Shown piece after piece: positions 34,971-43,096 of a stretch of DNA of 52,458 nt. Numbering within the stretch: position 1 is the stretch's first letter; each line of letters begins with the position of its first letter. Location: contig JABDED010000015.1 in NCBI GenBank assembly GCA_013287275.1, positions 1 through 52,458 of the forward strand, written 5' to 3'. Under the pieces are notes generated by a model. The model was given only the letters and a program-made list of their open reading frames with translations, was not told where the DNA came from and ran no database searches. The stretch is from Betaproteobacteria bacterium (GTDB lineage Bacteria; Pseudomonadota; Gammaproteobacteria; Burkholderiales; Burkholderiaceae_D). Both the position numbers and the translations under genes were made by a program.

Positions 34971-36344
34971 TTGGCTTACGTGAAAAAAAAATCTGTCGCA
35001 TCGATACCCCTGTATATCACCGCCCTGTTCGTCATTTGCCTGGTGACGCTGGCAGGCTCTGCCGTTTCCAGTTACCAGAACCTGCAAAAGCTGAAGCAAA
35101 ACAATGACTGGATGGAGCATGGCTGGAGTGTCAAGGACCACCTGAAGAATATCAACCTGCTCATCATGGATGCAGAAAGCAGTTTGCGCGGATACTACCT
35201 GTCTGACGATCCCACCTATCTGCGCCCCTGGAAGGCCGCCAAGGACAAGCTGGAATCGGAGTTCATCATCCTCAACAAACTGGTACAGGACAATCCCGCA
35301 CAGGTAAAGAACCTGGCGCAATTGCGGCTGCAGTTCGACCGCAAGATGAAGAAATTTGAGGAAACCACGGCCCTGTTCAAGGATGGCGGCCTGATTGAAG
35401 TCGTCAACGCGATCAAGCTCGGCGACGGCCGGGACCTGATGGATGAAATCCGCCTGCAAGACATCATCATGGAAAAAGAAGAGCTGGAGCTGCTGACGGC
35501 GCGGCGCGACCGCTTCTACCAGGAATATAACGGCGCCCTGTGGATAAGCAATGCGATCAACGGCATCGCCATGCTGATCCTGATGCTGTTTTACCGCCTG
35601 ATCGGCCGCAGCTTTGCCAAGCAGAGGGCGGTGGAAGACGCGCTGAAGCTGGCCAACGACAATCTCGAAACCACCGTGCTGGCGCGTACCGAGCAATTGT
35701 CGGTGTTGTCGCGCCACTTGCTGAAAGTGTCGGAAGAAGAGAAGTCCAAGCTGGCGCGCGAGCTGCACGATGAAATGGGCGCCAGCCTAACTGCTATCAG
35801 CATGGACCTTTCCATGGTCACCGAAAAATTGAAGAAAACCGAACCGGCATTGGCCACACAATTGCTAAGGGCAAAACAGGCATTGCTGGACACGGTGGAC
35901 CTGAAGCGCCGCATCATCGAAGACCTGCGCCCGAGCATGCTGGACAACCTGGGCCTGACGGCCTCCATCCAGAACCACTGCCAGGAAACGGCCCGCCTTG
36001 CGGGGCTCGCCTATGAAGCGGATATCTCGGAAGACTTTGACAACATCGATCCGACCTGGGCCATCGCGCTGTTCCGCATCACCCAGGAATCCCTGAACAA
36101 TGTGATCAAGTACGCCAAGGCCAGCCATGTCAAGGTGACGCTGAAGCGCCAGGCGAACGGGCTGTGGCTGCAAATCCTGGACGACGGCGTCGGCATACCG
36201 AAAGACGCGTTGAAGAAACATAAATCACACGGTCTGCTTGGTATGCGGGAGCGGGCCTTGCTGTTGGGAGGAAGTTTTACGGTCAAGCCCGGGGCGGCAA
36301 ACCGCGGCACTTCGATTGAGGCCTTCCTGCCTTTCCCACACTAA
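34971..36344 (+). CDS. CHASE3-like sensor histidine kinase, NarL partner type
   Basis: About 457 residues. Two membrane helices (about 11-33 and 190-210) enclose a helical periplasmic CHASE3-like domain. Then a HisKA_3 dimerisation domain with LARELHDEMGASLTA (H266) and an HATPase domain (ESLNNVIKYAKAS, DDGVGIP, GLLGMRERA). HisKA_3 kinases pair with NarL-type regulators, so 33552 is the expected partner. The start is uncertain: TTG 34971 or GTG 34980, neither with a clear ribosome-binding site. An overlapping five-codon frame ATG GAT TGG CTT ACG TGA ends on the GTG. Confidence 0.9.
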   Translation: MAYVKKKSVASIPLYITALFVICLVTLAGSAVSSYQNLQKLKQNNDWMEHGWSVKDHLKNINLLIMDAESSLRGYYLSDDPTYLRPWKAAKDKLESEFIILNKLVQDNPAQVKNLAQLRLQFDRKMKKFEETTALFKDGGLIEVVNAIKLGDGRDLMDEIRLQDIIMEKEELELLTARRDRFYQEYNGALWISNAINGIAMLILMLFYRLIGRSFAKQRAVEDALKLANDNLETTVLARTEQLSVLSRHLLKVSEEEKSKLARELHDEMGASLTAISMDLSMVTEKLKKTEPALATQLLRAKQALLDTVDLKRRIIEDLRPSMLDNLGLTASIQNHCQETARLAGLAYEADISEDFDNIDPTWAIALFRITQESLNNVIKYAKASHVKVTLKRQANGLWLQILDDGVGIPKDALKKHKSHGLLGMRERALLLGGSFTVKPGAANRGTSIEAFLPFPH

Positions 36345-36362
36345 CCGTCAGGTAATCCTTAA

Positions 36363-36391
36363 GCGGCCCGGGTTGCACTAACCCGGGCCGC
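36363..36391. terminator. Strong hairpin between convergent kinase and Crp/Fnr genes
   Basis: A perfect 12-bp stem GCGGCCCGGGTT / AACCCGGGCCGC with a 5-base loop. It lacks a T run, so it may end transcription inefficiently or protect 3' ends. Confidence 0.7.
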
Positions 36392-36395
36392 AGTC

Positions 36396-37223
36396 CTATC
36401 TTGCCACCCTTGCCGAACCGCTGGACAGCATCAGGTCAAACTCATGCTTGGCAACCCTGTAGCATTCGCCCGCATGCATCTCCAGCCCTTCCCTGTCGAG
36501 CACGGTGATATTGCCTCGGCGATACTGGATCAGGCCTTCATGCTGCAACTTGCCGGCTGCTTCGGTCACACTCTCGCGGCGCACGCCCAGCATATTGGCA
36601 ATCATCTCCTGCGTCACTTTCAATTCATTGGTGGGCAAGCGGTCCAGCCTGTCCAGCAGCCAGCGCGACAGCTGCTGGTCTATCGAGTAATGGCGGCCGC
36701 AAACAGAATTCTGCGCCATCTGGGCAAACAGGGCCTGCGTATAGCGCATCAGCAATTGCTGCAGCTTTCCGCCGCGGGCGCAGGCATCTTTCAGCACGGA
36801 CGCCTTCATTTTGTACGCATGCCCGGCGCTTTGCACCATCGCGGTACCCAGTGCGCTTTCGCCCATCAGCGTAGAAATCCCCAGCAAGCCTTCATGGCCT
36901 ATCACGCCGATTTCGGTAACGCCGCCGTCGGCCAGCACATACAGCAGCGCGACAATCGCGGTGGTAGGGAAATACACGTGCGACAGTTTGCTGCCGTACT
37001 CATACAATTCCTTGTCAAAAGGAAGGTGCACAAACTCCAGGTGAGGCAGCAGGAATGCCAGGTCATCGGCAGGCAGCGCCGCCAATAAATCGTTTTGTAT
37101 CGGGCCTATCGGCCGCGGATTCAACTGGTTGCTGACAATTGAAAACTCGCGCTTTACCATAGTCGCTGCTGGAACGGGAAGACGCGCTTTAACCGAAATT
37201 TCAGTACGCATGGAATTGTTCAT
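36396..37223 (-). CDS. Crp/Fnr-family transcription regulator
   Basis: 275 residues from ATG 37223, which follows AAGGGGA; the frame extends to 37268 without a better start. The cyclic-nucleotide-binding-like domain (about 45-165) lacks the usual cAMP phosphate-binding arginine motif. The C-terminal Crp-type helix-turn-helix (about 190-245) has QEMIANMLGVRRESVTEAAGKL. No FNR cysteine cluster is seen, so the signal is probably neither oxygen via Fe-S nor clearly cAMP. It may control the stress island (inference). Confidence 0.9.
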   Translation of the reverse strand: MNNSMRTEISVKARLPVPAATMVKREFSIVSNQLNPRPIGPIQNDLLAALPADDLAFLLPHLEFVHLPFDKELYEYGSKLSHVYFPTTAIVALLYVLADGGVTEIGVIGHEGLLGISTLMGESALGTAMVQSAGHAYKMKASVLKDACARGGKLQQLLMRYTQALFAQMAQNSVCGRHYSIDQQLSRWLLDRLDRLPTNELKVTQEMIANMLGVRRESVTEAAGKLQHEGLIQYRRGNITVLDREGLEMHAGECYRVAKHEFDLMLSSGSARVAR

Positions 37224-37682
37224 TTTAGTCCCCTTGACATTCAAATCTGACATCGTTAGCTGCATCAACCCTGAGAAAATTGTTGCAGTAATACTGTGTT
37301 AAGCCGTGCCAGAGCTTACTTACCGATCACTTGTTCAATCCAAGTAATATGCTTCCCACTTTAAGTTTTAAGCGGCGTGTCAGCCATCGGAGTAACAGGT
37401 GCGGACTTGTACGCCAAGCCCGTTGCGGCCGGTCAGTGTTGTCCTACAAGCACAATTCCAGGGCAACAGAAATTTCCTCTTGGCAAGCTGCACTCCTGCT
37501 GCCGCCATAGGAGGAAACGGAATATCGTGCGGCAGGGGCATACCCCGCAGGATGCGAATCTGATTTCCATGCGGCAAACCCAGCCTGGACGGAGCGGCGG
37601 CTGCAAAAACCTCAGTGTGCTAGCGCACCGAAAAATTTTGCCGCGCCAATTATCCTTGCCGCATATAACAACCAAGGGGCAA
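37224..37682. other. 459-bp gene-free divergent region
   Basis: No supported gene between the Crp/Fnr and glycine-zipper genes; an ORF running through it is only the open upstream part of the lipoprotein frame. It contains the hairpin GGGG-CATA-CCCC (about 37536-37547) and a possible -10 CATATA about 15 bases before the lipoprotein ribosome-binding site. Confidence 0.4.
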
Positions 37683-38144
37683 ATGATGAATATCCACCGT
37701 AAATTCGCTGTGGCAACGCTGCTGGCAGCGACTTCCTTGTTGAGTGCATGCGGCTCCACAACTACCACGACCGCGGTTCCCGCGTATTCGCAGGTTTCGA
37801 ATAACTACGGCGTGGTCGACTCGATACAGATAGTGCAGGTGCAGACCGAGAGAAGAGGTCCCGGCGCAGGCGCCGTAGTCGGCGGGATTGTCGGCGGCAT
37901 ACTGGGCCACCAGGTCGGCAGCGGCACGGGTAATACTGCAGCAACCGTTGCCGGTGCGGTCGGCGGCGCTGTGGTCGGCAACCGGGTGGAGCAAAATAAT
38001 AATCCGCCACAGGCCCGTGACATGTACCAGATCACCGTGCGCATGGACAACGGCAGTTACCAGACCATCACGCAGGACACGATCGCCGACCTGCGGATAG
38101 GCAGCCGCGTGTATGTAGAGAACAATCGCGTTTCTCGCCTGTAG
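37683..38144 (+). CDS. Glycine-zipper 2TM-domain lipoprotein
   Basis: 153 residues from ATG 37683 (or 37686), after AAGGGG. Lipobox LSAC (Cys at about 23), then a Thr-rich linker, a glycine zipper (GAVVGGIVGGILGHQVGSG, VAGAVGGAVVGNRVE) and the C-terminal ITVRMDNGSYQTITQD domain. Same architecture as 12321, so a paralogue. Outer-membrane lipoprotein. Probably part of the stress response controlled nearby. Confidence 0.88.
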   Translation: MMNIHRKFAVATLLAATSLLSACGSTTTTTAVPAYSQVSNNYGVVDSIQIVQVQTERRGPGAGAVVGGIVGGILGHQVGSGTGNTAATVAGAVGGAVVGNRVEQNNNPPQARDMYQITVRMDNGSYQTITQDTIADLRIGSRVYVENNRVSRL

Positions 38145-38157
38145 CCGACAGACAAGC

Positions 38158-38184
38158 GGGCCTGGGAACTGGGTTCCCAGGCCC
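38158..38184. repeat. Perfect 12-bp inverted repeat after the lipoprotein gene
   Basis: GGGCCTGGGAAC-TGG-GTTCCCAGGCCC, 13 bases after the stop. No T run follows. It may be a processing or Rho-dependent 3' end structure. Confidence 0.6.
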
Positions 38185-38260
38185 ACTGGAACACACCCGT
38201 CTGACCTGACTACGCTACGAATGCAAAAAATCTGCCTGCGGATTAATGCCTTTGACTACA

Positions 38261-38300
38261 AAAAAAACCATCTGCCGACGAAACGGTCAAATGGTTTTTT
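38261..38300. terminator. Bidirectional terminator
   Basis: A/T-flanked stem AAAAAACCAT / ATGGTTTTTT with inner CCG-ACGAAA-CGG. It lies between the convergent lipoprotein and lmo0937-type genes; both strands end in T runs. Confidence 0.8.
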
Positions 38301-38354
38301 AATTTGAACCCGGCCAAAAGACCACCGGGCTTGCGAACTTGTTTTATTTCATCC

Positions 38355-38498
38355 CTATCTTCGTCCGCTGATGACCTGTACCAGAAACATGACGATGGCC
38401 ACAACCAGCAGGATGTGGATAAATCCACCGATGGTATAAGAAGTGACCAGGCCAAGTATCCACAATACTAATAAAATGACGGCAATGGTATACAGCAT
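38355..38498 (-). CDS. lmo0937-family small membrane protein (DUF5670)
   Basis: 47 residues, easily missed because of its size. Two hydrophobic helices (about 3-18 and 24-43) with LWILGLVTSYTIGGFIHILL between and across them, the hallmark of the lmo0937 family, and the basic end SGRR. ATG 38498 follows AAAGGGACT. Inner membrane; function unknown, widespread in stress loci. In the same direction as the glycine-zipper gene upstream. Confidence 0.85.
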   Translation of the reverse strand: MLYTIAVILLVLWILGLVTSYTIGGFIHILLVVAIVMFLVQVISGRR

Positions 38499-38578
38499 AA
38501 TCGAGTCCCTTTCAAAATTTACACTCGCTACTTTTCATCAAACAGTGGCGCGAACCGGCACTGGTTCCGTCCTGCTCG

Positions 38579-38800
38579 CTATTTCCTCTTGCCGACTTCA
38601 TTACCCAGATAGCCGCCTACCGCCGCACCGCCTACCGTACCGATGGCGCTACCGCCAGTCAGCACAGCACCGCCCACAGCGCCGATACCGGCACCGGCTA
38701 CCGCACTCTTGTCCTGATTGCTCATGCCGGCGCACGCGCCTAAACTGATCACAGCGGCTACGGCAATGCCCTTGATTGCCAACTTGTTTAAGATATTCAT
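38579..38800 (-). CDS. Small glycine-zipper lipoprotein
   Basis: 73 residues from ATG 38800 (three consecutive ATG codons; the third is best spaced from AAGGAG). Signal with lipobox LGAC, then a Gly-rich zipper AVAGAGIGAVGGAVLTGG and VGGAAVGGYLGNEVGKRK. A short relative of the SlyB/Pcp-type proteins without the C-terminal domain. Predicted membrane lipoprotein. Confidence 0.85.
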   Translation of the reverse strand: MNILNKLAIKGIAVAAVISLGACAGMSNQDKSAVAGAGIGAVGGAVLTGGSAIGTVGGAAVGGYLGNEVGKRK

Positions 38801-38973
38801 CATCATCTCCTTGATTTGCATGAAACCGAAAGTATCGAATCGAAGCAGTATCCAGAAAATCATGCAATACCATTCGAACAGCTTTAGTGTAGGTCCATGG
38901 GCAGTCAAGCTCTGTACGTTAGCCAACGTATATGCAGCGGCACACGGTCGCGGCAATCACAGCAAATGCATCC

Positions 38974-40206
38974 TCAGTCTCCCAGCAATTCGGAGACGGC
39001 TTCCAGGCCTTCAATATGTTCGGAAACAACTTTCACGATCACAATGATAGGGATCCCCAGCAGCAAACCCCATATCCCCCACAGCCAGCCCCAGAACAAC
39101 AGCGAGATGAACACGGCGGCGGCATTCATCTTCGCGATCCTGCCTGTCATCCAGGTTGTGACAAAAGTGCCTATCAGTGTCGCAATACCCAGGGAGGTTC
39201 CGGCCACCAGCAGGGCCATCGATATCGATCCGAATTGCATGAACGCGACCACGCCGGCCGCGACGGCGATCAGCAGCGAACCAAAGTAGGGGATCACGTG
39301 CAGCAAGGCGCTGGTCAACGCCCAGGCGCCGGCATTTTCCAGGCCTATGATCTGGAAGGCTGCCCAGATGAGCAGGCCCAGCAATGCATTGGTCACCAGC
39401 AGCATGAACATATAGTGCTGGATGGAGGTATTGATATCGCTCAGAATCTGGACGGTAATCCTTTTCTTGCTCAGCGAAGGCCCGGTCAGCTTGACCAGCT
39501 TGCGTTTAAAGGTGTCGTCGGACAGCAGCAGGAAAAATACCAGGAACAGCACCATCAAGACCTGGCCGAGAAATTCCATCACGCTCATGGATCCCAGTAG
39601 CAGCCATTCCCTGAGTTTAAAGACAGGCTGGTCGCTGGCGGCCGGCTTGCGGAAATCCGGCTTTGCGCCCGCGGCCTGGCTGGTGGCTTTTTCCAGTTCC
39701 GTCGCCGCAGCCTGCATCTTTTGCATCATGCTCGCCTGGCCGTACTGCATCCTGGTCAGTTCCGAAGATAATTTCCTGGTCGCGGCCGGCAACTGCTGCA
39801 GGATGGAATCAAACTCTTCCTTCAAGGTGCCGACATGCATGCCGGCTCCACCGACGATGCCTATCATCAGCACCGAGGTGGCTACCAGGCGCGGTATCCT
39901 GATGCGCTGAAGGGCGGCGACCAGCGGGCTCAAGGTATAGGCAATAAAGATCGCGAAGGTGAGCGGTATGAAGAATTTCTGCGCAAAACTCAGTGCAAAG
40001 ATAAAGGCGACCACCGCCAGTATCGTAATCGCCCAGCCGCGCGCGTCGACGTGTATGCGGCTTGGGGGCAATTGCTTAGCGTCCGAAGCCGCAGACATCG
40101 CTACTTCCGGCGCCGCAACCAAGGCCGACGTAACGGGATCCTGGCTTGCCGGTGTGCTATTTGTTTCGGCCCTGCCAGGTTCTGGATGATCTGAAAAGGT
40201 ATGCAT
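38974..40206 (-). CDS. AI-2E family transporter (PerM-like)
   Basis: 410 residues from ATG 40206 with GAGG upstream. A polar N-terminal tail (about 1-60) precedes multiple membrane helices: two after the tail, a long extramembrane segment (about 125-220), then the rest, in the arrangement of the AI-2E/PerM permeases. Substrate is uncertain; members export autoinducer-2 or move sodium/protons. A clear promoter lies just upstream. Confidence 0.9.
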   Translation of the reverse strand: MHTFSDHPEPGRAETNSTPASQDPVTSALVAAPEVAMSAASDAKQLPPSRIHVDARGWAITILAVVAFIFALSFAQKFFIPLTFAIFIAYTLSPLVAALQRIRIPRLVATSVLMIGIVGGAGMHVGTLKEEFDSILQQLPAATRKLSSELTRMQYGQASMMQKMQAAATELEKATSQAAGAKPDFRKPAASDQPVFKLREWLLLGSMSVMEFLGQVLMVLFLVFFLLLSDDTFKRKLVKLTGPSLSKKRITVQILSDINTSIQHYMFMLLVTNALLGLLIWAAFQIIGLENAGAWALTSALLHVIPYFGSLLIAVAAGVVAFMQFGSISMALLVAGTSLGIATLIGTFVTTWMTGRIAKMNAAAVFISLLFWGWLWGIWGLLLGIPIIVIVKVVSEHIEGLEAVSELLGD

Positions 40207-40261
40207 GTGACCTCGGTAGTTATTATTTTTGTTGAGGATATTGTGCCTGCTCGGTTCTTTA

Positions 40262-40290
40262 TATAAACGCCCGGGCCAGTAGTGTGTAAA
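40262..40290 (-). promoter_or_regulatory. Sigma-70 promoter of the PerM-like gene
   Basis: TTTACA (40290-40285), a 17-base spacer, TTTATA (40267-40262). Predicted start near 40255, leader about 50 bases. Confidence 0.6.
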
Positions 40291-40386
40291 CAAAACTTTC
40301 ACTGCAAACCAGAAAGAAGCCTGTTGCGGGCGAAATACGGATTTTTCCTATCAAGCCTCGCAACAGAGCCTGTAGTAGTGAACTAG

Positions 40387-40569
40387 CTATTTTTTATTGG
40401 CGTCTTTCATCGCTTCCTTGATGTTGCCTATGCCCTTCTGCACCTTGCCTTCGACCTGCTTGGCAGCGCCTTTGGCTTCCTGCTCTTTGCTGCCGACCAT
40501 TTTCCCTGCTTCTTTTTGCATTTTGCCGATTGCATCTTTGGCAGCGCCTTTGATTTGATCTGAATTCAT
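40387..40569 (-). CDS. CsbD-family stress protein
   Basis: 60 residues from ATG 40569 after AAGGAG. Lys/Glu/Ala/Gly-rich, strongly hydrophilic, with IKGAAKDAIGKMQ and EGKVQKGIGNIKEAMK, typical of CsbD. Cytosolic; in other bacteria a general-stress gene, and molecular function is unknown. A second CsbD gene lies at 42604. Confidence 0.88.
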   Translation of the reverse strand: MNSDQIKGAAKDAIGKMQKEAGKMVGSKEQEAKGAAKQVEGKVQKGIGNIKEAMKDANKK

Positions 40570-40995
40570 GATGAAACTCCTTAGGTGGTTTAATAAAGCG
40601 CTGCAACTCCTCAGCGATGAAAACTTGCACATGGTTCCAGGTTGCCGCAGATGCAGACAACAATCATGCCCATGCACAGGCTACAGAATAGGGAGGCTGG
40701 CGCTCTACCTCTGTACGATATCCAACACAGGTCCGCTGTTTCGCCCGGATGAAAAATGGAGAGGGGTATGGCCTGCAGGTTCAAGGAAGGAAGATGAGCC
40801 GGGCCTGCGCGTTCAGGCAAAGCCGGTCAAGCCGGTCTTTTGTGCGCCTGGCCCTGCCCATGATGGGGAGTAACAAAAAACAAGCAGCACAATCAGGCTT
40901 GTGCTGCGGCAGGCGGCCATAGGAACGCCGGATGATTGAGATTCAGGGTCCGCCCGCGTACATCAGGGTAAGTCAAACCCCAAAATATCGATTCT
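40570..40995. other. 426-bp gene-free stretch between CsbD and DUF883 genes
   Basis: No supported gene. It holds the terminator of the DUF883 gene (40873-40907) and must hold the CsbD promoter, which I could not define. A 9-bp tandem pair AAGCCGGTC occurs near 40814-40831. Confidence 0.4.
40873..40907 (-). terminator. Rho-independent terminator of the DUF883 gene
   Basis: On the minus strand a perfect 9-bp stem GCAGCACAA / TTGTGCTGC with a 6-base loop, followed by TTGTTTTTTGTT. Confidence 0.85.
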
Positions 40996-41415
40996 CTATT
41001 TGCTGCGCGCGATCAGCATCCCTATCAGGATACCGACGCCGGCCGCCACGGCTACAGACTGCAGGGGCTTTTCTTTTACATACTCGCCGGCAACTTCAGC
41101 ACCCTGATTCAATTTCTCACGTGCACTGGCTGTGGCCTGGTTGGTCGCTTCCCTGGCAACGGCGACTTGCTGCAGCAGTTTTTCCTTTGCGGCGTTCAGG
41201 TCGATATCGGACAAGCTGGGCAGGCGGGCGATCAAATCATCCAGGTCTGCCTTCAGTTTCAGCATTTCATCCGAGGCGACCGAACCTACCTGCTTGCCAG
41301 CTGCCTTGGTAGCGTCGAACACGTTGCCGGCGGCACTCCCTACGCGCCCTGCGAGATTCTCGGCGGCGTCCAAGGCTGTGGGTGTTTTTGTTGCTATGGT
41401 GGAAGTAGTTCCCAT
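40996..41415 (-). CDS. DUF883-family (YqjD/ElaB-like) protein
   Basis: 139 residues from ATG 41415 after AAGGAG. A mostly helical, Ala/Lys-rich body (about 15-110) and one C-terminal membrane segment (about 118-136, VAVAAGVGILIGMLIA), as in the E. coli YqjD/ElaB proteins, which bind ribosomes at the membrane in stationary phase. Function here inferred by family only. Confidence 0.87.
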   Translation of the reverse strand: MGTTSTIATKTPTALDAAENLAGRVGSAAGNVFDATKAAGKQVGSVASDEMLKLKADLDDLIARLPSLSDIDLNAAKEKLLQQVAVAREATNQATASAREKLNQGAEVAGEYVKEKPLQSVAVAAGVGILIGMLIARSK

Positions 41416-41464
41416 TAATAACTCCTTGATGATGGACAGGCTGACGCAGCGTACACTAACGCGA

Positions 41465-41511
41465 TCTGGCCATACCGCATTGCCGTGGACGAGTCCACTA
41501 CGGTATGGCCA
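41465..41511. repeat. Nested perfect inverted repeats (47-bp hairpin)
   Basis: Outer arms CTGGCCATACCG (41465-41476) and CGGTATGGCCAG (41500-41511) are perfect complements. Inside them lies GTGGAC-GA-GTCCAC, also perfect. It sits in the 123-bp gap between the BON and DUF883 genes. There is no T run on either side, so it is not a standard terminator. Confidence 0.8.
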
Positions 41512-41538
41512 GCCTTGCACTGCATTGCTACAGCATGG

Positions 41539-41853
41539 TTACTTGACGCGGATATCGTTTTTCACGTTTTGCACGCCTTTGACGCCGCGCGTTACTTCAA
41601 CCGCTTTGCCGATAGCTGCAGGATCCGCAACGAAACCGCTCAGTTGCACTGTGCCCTTGAATGTTTCCACATTGATTTCAGTTGCTTTCAATGTAGGCTC
41701 ATTGACAAAGGCAGCTTTCACTTTAGCAGTAATTACCGTGTCGTCAACATATTCGCCGGTGCCTTCCTGTTTGGCAGTGGATGCACAGCCTACCAGCGCG
41801 ACCATCATCGCTGCCATCAAGAAAACGCTGAGTCGTTTGAGGATTGATTTCAT
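41539..41853 (-). CDS. BON-domain lipoprotein (OsmY-like)
   Basis: 104 residues with signal peptide and lipobox LVGC (Cys at about 23). One BON domain (about 38-104): DDTVITAKVKAAFV, INVETFKGTVQLSGFV, VKNDIRVK. BON domains bind phospholipid; OsmY-type proteins are induced by osmotic stress. Anchored in the envelope. ATG 41853 follows CTGGAG. Confidence 0.9.
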   Translation of the reverse strand: MKSILKRLSVFLMAAMMVALVGCASTAKQEGTGEYVDDTVITAKVKAAFVNEPTLKATEINVETFKGTVQLSGFVADPAAIGKAVEVTRGVKGVQNVKNDIRVK

Positions 41854-42001
41854 TTTTATTCTCCAGAGGAAAGATAAGTTTTAATTTCCAGGGCCGCTAC
41901 CGAAAAATTCGGCAGCATGCTCCGGGTTACTGCCTCAAGCTAAAGACTGCAATGTTGCCCCTAGCCTGCACTTCAAGAAAATCGATAAACGTATGTATAG
42001 C

Positions 42002-42550
42002 TTATTTGCCGTATTGCGCTTTGGCCGACGCTACGCAGGCCTCCTTGCTAGGGCCAGCCAGTCCTTCGCATTTTTCAATCGCTACGTTATAGTCAGCATC
42101 GTTTTTTGTTTTCGCCGCATCGCTGCGCGCATCGGCAACTTTTTTGCCTGCCTTGGCATTCGCTATCGAGGTTTCCTTGATAGCCTTGGCCTCCTTGTTG
42201 CAAACGTCCTTGTCATTGCCGGCCTTGTCATCGCATTTTTCCTTGGCGACCGCATATTCGGCATCGGCAACGTCTATCATTGCCTTGGTATAGGCCTTGG
42301 GCGTATTTTCATATTTGGCTTTTGCATCGGCCTTGACGCGGGTGCGGGCCAGTTTGGCTTCTTCCACGCAGACGTCCTTGGCATTGCCGGCCAGCGCATC
42401 GCACTTGGCGCTGGCGACCTTGTAGTCATTGTCGGCGCTGTTTTCCGCCATTTTGTAGGCCGCCTTAGCCTCATCGGATGCGGCAAAGGAACTGGAACAG
42501 ATACCGATGGCTGCGACAGAGAATATCAAGCCTGTAATTAGTTTCTTCAT
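42002..42550 (-). CDS. Secreted protein with three Cys-x10-Cys repeats
   Basis: 182 residues. A signal peptide ends near SFA (about 23). The mature part is Lys/Ala/Asp-rich and contains three copies of a block of the form KC(D/E)..AG..K(D/E).C..(E/S)AK, each with two cysteines ten residues apart. The last cysteine pair is near the C-terminus. Each pair could form a disulphide in the periplasm. No family name is known to me. AAGGAC precedes ATG 42550. It is 53 bases after the CsbD gene on the same strand and may be co-transcribed. Confidence 0.8.
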   Translation of the reverse strand: MKKLITGLIFSVAAIGICSSSFAASDEAKAAYKMAENSADNDYKVASAKCDALAGNAKDVCVEEAKLARTRVKADAKAKYENTPKAYTKAMIDVADAEYAVAKEKCDDKAGNDKDVCNKEAKAIKETSIANAKAGKKVADARSDAAKTKNDADYNVAIEKCEGLAGPSKEACVASAKAQYGK

Positions 42551-42603
42551 TTTGTATGTCCTTATTTTATGGGATGCGGCAAAGTCCTTTATTTGTTGAG
42601 CAT

Positions 42604-42816
42604 TTAAGGCTTGTAATCCTTATTGCGCTCTTCAAATTCTTTGACTTGTGTTTCTGCCTCATCCTTGCTGATACCATAGGCCTCCTGCACCTTGCCGGCC
42701 AGTTGATCGCGCTTGCCGGCGATCACCTCCAGCGTGTCATCGGTCAGTTTGCCCCATTGTTCCTGGGCCTTGCCTTTAAACTGTTTCCAGTTTCCTTCTA
42801 CGATGTCCCAATTCAT
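42604..42816 (-). CDS. CsbD-family stress protein (second copy)
   Basis: 70 residues from ATG 42816 after AAAAGGAG. The family pattern NWDIVEGNWKQFKGKAQEQWGKLTDD and GKRDQLAGKVQEAYG is clear, and closer to the classical CsbD (YjbJ) form than the copy at 40387. Cytosolic, hydrophilic; stress-induced in other bacteria. Confidence 0.92.
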   Translation of the reverse strand: MNWDIVEGNWKQFKGKAQEQWGKLTDDTLEVIAGKRDQLAGKVQEAYGISKDEAETQVKEFEERNKDYKP

Positions 42817-43096
42817 ATTGAGCTCCTTTTTTTTAAACGCATGCGGATTGAAAATTTTGCAGACATGATTTCCGCCGGCTTGCCTAGCTCCATGATTGAA
42901 GCCCAAACCATGGAATGCATCGTAACATCGGGAAAAAAGTTGCCATATAGGACAGCAAGCAGAGGCCGTGTAGGACAAGGCGAAGAAATTTTTTATCGGG
43001 ACAGCCTTTTATTTAGTTTCTTTAAAAAACCAAATTAGTTGTTTAATGAAACCTGATGATCTATGATGATTCCATCAACGACACCAAGGAAGCAGC

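Noticed and set aside
38243-38455. 70-codon minus-strand ORF
   Set aside because: Overlaps the true lmo0937-type gene in another frame and runs across a terminator.
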